Positions 52,401-61,400 of a stretch of 64,000 nucleotides of DNA are shown here, one piece after another. The stretch is from Dermatophagoides farinae (lineage: Eukaryota > Arthropoda > Arachnida > Sarcoptiformes > Pyroglyphidae). The stretch is from assembly GCF_024713945.1 (NCBI RefSeq), contig NC_134677.1, forward strand, positions 2,917,001 through 2,981,000. The letters are read 5' to 3'. The translations under genes and the position numbers were made by a program. The notes beneath the pieces are model-generated. The model did no database searches. It was not told where the DNA came from and worked only from the letters and a program-made list of their open reading frames with translations. The first letter of the stretch is position 1, and each line of letters starts with the position of its first letter.

Positions 52401-55400
52401 AATTGATCGTATATATGTTGAACATTATCATCATCATCATCGTCGTCGTCGTGTTACTATCATTATCATTATGTAGAACATTGTCGATTGACATTCAACC
52501 CGAAAAATAAAATAACAGAAAAAAAATTGTAACTATGAAACCACGAACACCACACACACACACACAAGCACATCTTTGTCCAATGTTTTTTCATTCATTT
52601 ATCCCCGTTTTTATCATGCCATTAATCATGATTGAACATTTTGTTTTATATTTGTACTTTGATTTCTGTGCAAGCAATTCGTGTTTATGTAATAAAAATA
52701 CACATAATACATACTGAGAATGATACAACAATTGATGGTGAAGAAGAAGAAAGCCCCAAAAAAAACCGATTCAAACCAAAGTCAAGAAGAAAAATAGATC
52801 AAATCTAAGGGAAACAATCATGCACACACACACACACAAATACACGCGGGTAAACTCTTTTGTCTTGAACGTTTTAATTTTTTTTTTTTACTTGCTTGCG
52901 TTACAATTTACTTATTTCGGACAATCTTTAATACTTCAAATTGTATGGAAAAAAAATTGATCATTCTTGCTAAATATAGGCCACTGATCGATCGATCGAT
53001 CGATTTTGATCGATTTGTCCGATCAATTTAGAATTTGATTGTATTTTACTAAAAAAACACTTTGCTGGATTTGATTTTTTATTTGTTTCACAATCTTTAA
53101 AGATTTTCCATGGTTAAAATGAGAATATCAATTTATTGAAATTGTTTTTTTTTCTGTATTATATTTCACCTGGTCGGAAGTATTGAATTTGTACTTTCAA
53201 TTTTTTTTTATTTCTATTTCATATTAGTTTGATCATCATAATAATGAATTTACTATTATAAAGTAACGATTCAATGATTCTATATTCTAAATTGTCACAA
53301 CATTGACAAAGGAATATGAATTAGTTTTGAATGAAATTATTTATGTTATATGAATATGAATTATTTAGTCGATTCTATTCAAAATTTAACCAAGAATATG
53401 AATTCAAATGAATGGATACAATATGAAAACATTAAAATTTTATGGTTCAACGATAACGAATTCAAGGGACAATTCTACGGTTGACAGATATTTTTTTTTC
53501 TTGCTTTAATTTTGCTTCATTCACTAAAGCGATGAGCATATGTAGGACATTTAAATTTTTATTTTAATCTCCGTCAATCCTACACGCTTCGTTACATTCA
53601 ACTGGCATTAATAATCAACCAAAATTGTCTAAGAATTTTGGCGACAAAAACAAATTTGATTCAAACAGGGAAAAAAATATGGATTTTTCACGGACTTGCA
53701 AGGCAATTTTAACACACACACACACACGCACGCATATTGTTCACAATTTTTTTTTTGACTTCTTCAATTTTGATCCAATTTTAATTTTTATGTATTGTTC
53801 ACTTGATTCAACACAAAACACGATCAATATGATCGGTGTGTTTCATTGAAAAGATGATGAACAATATCAATAAATGCACACAGAAATTACCAAAAAATAA
53901 TTCCCACCAAATTCATTCATACAAAACGAAAAAATTATGAAAAAAAAATTAATGGCAACAGTGTGTGTGTGTGTGTTTGATGATGTTGCGACCACCATGA
54001 AATTCAATGTGAATTATGAAAAATTAATTTATTTGTATGAATTCTGAAGAAATTATCATTGAAAATATGTCTATAAGAATTTTCAAATTAATTTCCGTTC
54101 ATTTTATTGAGAATTATTTTCACACTATAGTTAGTGTCAATTTTATGATTGAAATCAGCAAATTGTGAAAAATGAAATTTCAATTTAATTCACTACCTGT
54201 AACTGAGAAAGTATGAAATTTTCAATAAAATTTATGTTCGAATGAAGCTAAATTAATGAATTATTTTTGTTTTCTTTTTAAAAGTTACGACAAATTCAAA
54301 TAATTGATTTTTTTCCACCTTCAAAATTTATTTTGACCACACACAGTAGCAAGTGAATATATTTTCGTTATATGTTCGTCGATAATCTATTATTTCTGAG
54401 TTTTCAAAGAAAAGTTTTTTTTCTCCTTGATTTTATCTTCAATTGTTTTGATTTGAAAATAAATCAATTATACACAAACAGAAACCGAACGATGATGTGC
54501 ATGTCCAGATTAATGTTCAGTTCATAATGGCTGATGATCATTGAAATGAGTAAATTAACTCTAGCCAAAAAAACAAAAAAGAAACATTCATGAATTGAGC
54601 TACAGCTAAAGATAGAACAAATGATTTCAGCTATCAGCATCATCATCATCATGATTTTCATTTACAATCCTCTATTGTAATTTTTCATCATGTTGCTCGT
54701 GTTCAATGTAAATTTTCTTAATTTTTATTCAAGACAAAAAATTTTTTCATCTAATTGAATTTTGAACTTTTTTCATTAAAATTTCTTGTCAATTTTAAAT
54801 TAAATCAAAAATTTATTGCTTCAATAGAAACAAAAGAAAAATTTTTAAATTTCAAATAACATTCAGCCATTCTTTTTTTTGAATTGAACTCGATTTACTA
54901 TTTTTTTTTTCGTTCTAAAAGAAAAACAATGTTCAATTACCATCATCATCATCATCATTGTTTAAAGAATCTATTCATCGAAATTTATGCCATCAATATC
55001 AAGAATAATGATTTAAACGTGGAAAAATTTGATGTTTTGACGTTAAAAATCACAACGCATTTCTTTTTTTTCTCTATTGAAGGAACAGCAAGTAGAAAAA
55101 AAACCAGAATTTACTGCAATAAATTGAATCGGATTGCATTGAACGATGGATGATGACGGCAAAGATAATGAAAAAATCACAGCAGGCAATTGCTATGGTG
55201 ATCATCACTTGTTGTTATTATTGTGAAAGACCGTTTTACGCTTTTCCTTTTTTTTCATTTTTATTCTTCTCTTATCGAACTTACAAAGATGATGATCAAA
55301 ATATTTTTGTTTTTTCAGTGAACATCAAAACAAAAACGAAAAAGAAAATTACATCGATAAAAAAAAGAATTCTACAGACAATTCTGATTCATTTTCGATT

Positions 55401-58400
55401 TGGTGCTTGATTAATTTGAAAATTTTTCTTTTTTTTCAAGAAAAAAAATTTTTGTCGTCCAATCCTCCCAGGTATGATGATGATGATGATGAATCACCTT
55501 AAATGGCAGAGAAACATAATTTGATTTGACAACATGATGAAGTTGATGATGATGAAATCAAACTTTATGAACTTTCACTTTGTATGAGTTTTTGGACAGC
55601 ATGATAATGACTAATTGGTAGGAGCATCATCATATTCAACACCAGTATAATGATTTGATCATATCAAATCACACCGAAAAGATGAAATTTCACAAAGACA
55701 AAAGACCGGTAGCTAAGCCAAAATGAGTATGAGAGTGAGCGAAATCAAGAGAAAAAAAATTATTCATATCTACATAGTCTCGGATTTGATTATCATCATC
55801 ATTTTACGATGATGAAATCAAAAAAAAATATAAAAATATTGAATAAAGAGAAAAAAAAATTATGTCACAAGTCAAAGGTCATCATCATGATTTAGGCGTG
55901 TCCATTCAGTGTTGTAAAATATTGAAATTGATGTTCACTTTTTTTCATTATCATCATCATCATCATCATCATAATCATTTTTATAATGTCTTGTACATAG
56001 ATACACACGTGTGCACCTGTGGTGTGTATACTTGGTTGTTCTATTGTTTGTTGAAAATTTATTTTCAGATGTAATTTTAAATTAAAATTTCCATTTTATT
56101 TTGATTGAAATTTTCTAAAATTTTCTCGACATTTCATCTTAATCATAATCTAAATTATAGTTCCGATTGACTTTATTGAGGTGTGGTTGCTACCAATCCA
56201 TCTATTGTTTTGTGTTTTATGTTTTTGTAAGATTTATTCTTCACTTTATCATAATATAGAACCCTTCTTCTTTGTAATCAAAAAAAAACTATTTCCGGTG
56301 AGATTTCTTTAAAAGCCTTTATTTTCTTTTCTTGATTCCTGTTGAATTTGGGTGAACTAAATAAATATGAAAAAAATATGACAGTAGCATGCACGAGAAA
56401 AAAAATATGAACATAAAATTCGGGTTCAACCCAAAAAAGGTCATTGAACAAATTGTTGATTGCATTTCGTTTTCTGTTTGTTGTTTGTTCATCATTGTCG
56501 ATTGATTCAAAAGAACTTCATTTCAACCTACATGATTTTTCTTTTCTTCTTTTGTTCACAAATTCATTTGGATTAAGGGGAAAAATTAATTAATTACATA
56601 CATTTCCACTTTGATTGATAGATGTACACGTGCACAAAAGCTCGTACAAATTGACAAAAAAAAAGAAAATGGAGAAAATTTTCATTAGCACATTTGCATT
56701 CAAATAGATAAATGTCTCATCCATCATTTATATTTGTTTTATTATTATTATATTATGATATACCAACAAACAAACAAACAAACAAAAATTCAAATTTCCG
56801 CATCCACATGATGAGAAAAAGATTCATTTTCGATCCATCAATTCATATATACAAAACATAGTCATTTTTCTTTTTGAAATGAATGGACACATCTTCAATA
56901 TACTGACATTTGTATCACACCAATAAAGAAGAAAAAAAAAACATTGACAAGATTGATTGTGTTGTTGAACATTCTCGCCCACCATCATCGAATAGATTTT
57001 TTATTTTTTTAAGTATTTGTAATGCGTTGGCGGTGATGATGATGATGATCATCATCATCATCATAGCTTATTGTTATAAATTTTTTCGCCCAAGTGATAT
57101 ATTGTCGATCTGTAATTTGTTTTTGGTTGACACCAAACACCCATTGATTTCGATTGACACAATGCAAATGAATTTTTTTATTCTCATTTGAAATTTATAA
57201 AAATCCATGATGATGATATTGACATTTTAACCTATTTAATTTTTTTTTCTTTTTTTTCAAAAAAAAAAAAAATCTAATTTATAGATGTACCAGATCCACC
57301 GGGCAAACCATTTATAATGTCATTTACATCTCGTTCAGTGAATTTATCTTGGGCACCAAGTTTTAATTCACATAATTCACCGGTATTGAATTATATTATT
57401 CATACAAGGTAAATTGAAAGAAAATGGAAATATTCCTGCATATTAAATTTCATTTGTTACATAATAATTTTCTATTGAAAATAGAATCGGTGAAAATGGT
57501 GATTGGGATAGTATGAATGGCATTTCCACATTGGATAATCGTACCGAATATTATATTGATAAATTACAACCATTCACTGTATATTCATTTCGAGTCATTG
57601 CAGTCAATGCAATCGGTGCTAGTCAACCAAGTAAAGAATCCTATTATACTGTTACATTACGAGAAAGTAAGTACACTGCCCAATTCTATTTATAATTTTA
57701 ATGAATTTTTTTCCCCTACAGTTCCAGACGGAATTCCCATTGGATTTCGTTGCGTAAACAAATCATCATCATCATTGAGTTTGGAATGGCATCCACCACC
57801 AAGGAATACAATTCATGGTGAATTTATTGGCTATCGTTTACGTTATCATAAAAATGGAAATTCAGCATCTTTATTGGTGTTACATGAACGTGAAATCACT
57901 ATTGGTGATCCGGAAGCAAGGGTAAGCTTATTAAAAAAAAATTTAAATTCAAATGGATATTCGTACGCCATCTTTGAATGATGATTCAAATCATTCTTCA
58001 ATGAATGAATGGTGATGATGGTGATCATCGTCGACGACGAGCAAAATGAATGTTTTGCAAGCTTCATACATACATAATGCTTCACACATACAACAAACAA
58101 ACGATCCGAATCAAAACCGAAACAAGTTGTGAAATTCATTCATTTCATTTTTTGTTTACGTCGTGATCACCAACTCGCCACAGAAAAAAAAACATTCAAC
58201 ATTCTTGTTCGTTCGCCTTCTTCAAAGTCCAACAGCTGAAACCAGAAAAAAAAGATGGCAGAAAAATCCACGGTTCATTCATTCATGATCTAAAATTTTT
58301 TTTTTTACGTCAAAGTTAATGTTCTTTGTCGATTGTATGACCACTACAACAGTGGTAGAAAAATTCAATCCGAACCGATCTGATTCATAAACAATGATCC

Positions 58401-61400
58401 CCGCCTTGTTGGCAATGTTGATGTTATATAATCAACACACAACAACGAAATGAAAAACCGATAGCTCCACAGGTCAATAACTGGTTCAATGGAAAAATGT
58501 GTTATAATATATTGAATATTCAATTCAAAATTGAATGAAATTTTTCGAATATAGATAGAATAATATAAAACCAAAATTTTCAACGTGTCTTTTCTTCTTT
58601 TTGTCATCTAAATTCGTGTTTAAATCATCAATGATCAAATTTTACATCGACAATGATTCAAACATTTTTACTGTTCATTAAGCAAACTTTTTTATTGTAA
58701 AAAGACATCATCTTCATCTTTTAGCCATCTTCTATCCAATTGTTGTAAGAAGATATTGTTCTATGACTGGAACAACAACAGCAACGAAAAGAAACTTTTC
58801 TTGAAACATTGAACATCTGCATCTTTGTAGTAGCTCGATTTATATTGTTGACCTATGTTCTTTTCGCAAGTGGTAGTAGTTGTTGGAGCAACTAAAAGTA
58901 GCCAAAGGTTTTTTTCCATAGATGATGATTATATGTTGAATGAATGAATGAATAAATGAGAAAGACAAGAGAAATTTGCCGAATATCATCATCATCATAC
59001 TCGTTTGTCCTACTTTGTTTTGTTGCCTTGTTGATGCAAAAATCGTTCCAAAAAACAAAACAAAAAAAAAACAAATCATTTATAATTCAACACATTTTTA
59101 TCATTATCAAGAAAATTTGAAATTTTAATTGAATTTCGATAAATCCAAGATCATCCACTACTTTTTAATAATATTCATGTGATCTTGAATCATTTCGACA
59201 ACATTTCTTTGCTATAAATTGATCTTTCAACATTTTACAATGATGATGATTCAAATTATAATCTTATAGAATAACTCTTTCGCAAAGAATTTCTGTTAAA
59301 ATCTCACAATTGGAATTTATTTTTTTTTTTTGGCGCCCTTTTGATTTGATTTTTTTTCTATCCATTTATTTATTTCGTTCTATCATTTATCATTGACGAT
59401 AGCAATACAAACATAATAAATAAATAAATACAGAGACACAAACACCAAAAAAAAATCCTCATTTCATTGATCAATGTGTCCACAGTTTTGTTGTTGTTAT
59501 TATTTACAATCATCATCAACATTTAAAATATCAAACAAAATAGATAAATCACTGTCGTTACGATGGAAACATCATTTTCGACGACAACATAAACAAATTG
59601 AACGACAACCTTACGTTCTGTGTCGAAAATCATCACCATCATCATCTTCACGATCAATATGGCACAATACAAGGATAATTATTTGTCTGTTATCTAATAT
59701 TTTGATTTCATTATTTTTTTTTCATCTCGTTGTTGCTAACGATGAATTGCAAATACCAACACCTTCATCATCAATGTCAACGAATGTTTCGACAACAACA
59801 ACAACAACAACGAAATTGGCGCCGATTATTATTACAACGACCGGATTGCCACCTACACAGAATTATACCATAAGAAATCTGGAACCATATACCGAATATT
59901 TTGTAACGTTACGGGTATTCAATCCAAAAGGTGATGGTCCAGTTGCTACATTGGCAGCTACTACAGATGAAGGAGGTATGTGATTTTTATATCAATTTTC
60001 GAAGTAAAATTATTAAATTAAATTTTTTTTCTTTTTTAAAATTATATATAGTTCCATCTCCACCACGAAATGTTACTGTACAACGGGTAAATAATCTTAT
60101 GGCACGTGTACAATGGTCCGAACCATTACAACCGAATGGCCGTATTATCGGCTATCATATCTATGTTCATAATATGGCTGCTAATCTAACTGAAGTGAAA
60201 CGCTTTCAAACATCTGATCTATCTCAACATTTGATGGAATATACAATTCATAATCTAAGTACGGATAATAATTTCTTTAAATCGATGCAAAATCTAAAAT
60301 CTATTGATCTTCTTCCTATTAGAACCATTTACACAGTATAAAGTTTGGACCAAAGCATATACGGAACGTTCGGAAGGTGAAGCTTCAAGAACGATTGAAT
60401 TTCGTACAGATGTTTCTGGACCATCAGCACCATATATTTCTAATCTTACTTGTGAAGGCGATGATGCTCTCATTGTTCAATGGACTCGTCCGGAACGATT
60501 TTATCATAAAATTGATTATTACTTTGTATATTATCGTTCCGAACATGATTCGGATGATAATTTTGACGAAATTCCTATAAATATACCCGGTTTTGATACA
60601 TCATTTGAACATTATGTAAGCAAATTTCTTTTCTTGTTAAAATCGATCCAATATCTCTAAACTTTTATTGTTACTTTCCATCAGACTAAAATAACCAATT
60701 TGACAAAAGGAACTTTGTATGAAGTCAAAGTTCAAGGAGCAACGCGAAGTCTAAAAGAAAGTAGTAAACTTTATCGTGGTGATTTTAGTGAATCACGTAA
60801 AGTTATTCTTCAGAGTAAGTGTATCAGTAAGTTCTATCTTTTTCCTTCTTTATTAAATCTTACTAATCATGCCTATACTATCTGTCTCTCTATTTCTATC
60901 ATGAATCTATCTTTTTCCGTCACACACACACACACAATACAAAACTAAATTATATTCGAATAATGTCTATCGAGCATTGGGGATTTCTTTATGGGCATTT
61001 GCATACGATAAATTGCCTAAATAACATCTTATTAATTCTTGATAATTTGAGGAGCTAAGATTAGAATCTAGATTAGTCATTGTGTTTTTTATTCGACCAT
61101 TTTGATTATTCAACATCAATTAATTCAATGTTTTTATTGTTTCTTTAGGCTATGCATCTGGTTCGGATCTTATTTCGGCTTCATTAATGGCTGGATTAAC
61201 ATGCGCTCTATTGGCATTCCTACTGGCAGTGGCTAGTTTTTTTCTTTGGAGAAAATATTTTCAAGCTGCCTATTATTATCTTGATGATCCAGCTATTGGT
61301 GGTGGAAGTAATCCCCGATCATCACCAAATTTATCCGAAGTTTATATTGATGAAGCAGAATATCCACCAATATTGACTGGACAATGGTCAAGACATGTAC

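Larger units (their letters stand above)
43302..57284 (+). other. Giant intron 3 of Ptp99A-like gene (14.0 kb) hosting a nested gene
   Basis: Contains the complete minus-strand DHRSX-like gene at 48931-50180. The rest is simple repeats: (CA)17 at 43409, (GAT)7 at 45858, two (TG)n at 51648 and 51706, (GATC)n at 52986, (CAAA)5 at 56767, and a perfect 30-bp GAT/ATC palindrome at 57034-57063. No further Ptp99A exon was found within it. Confidence 0.8.
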
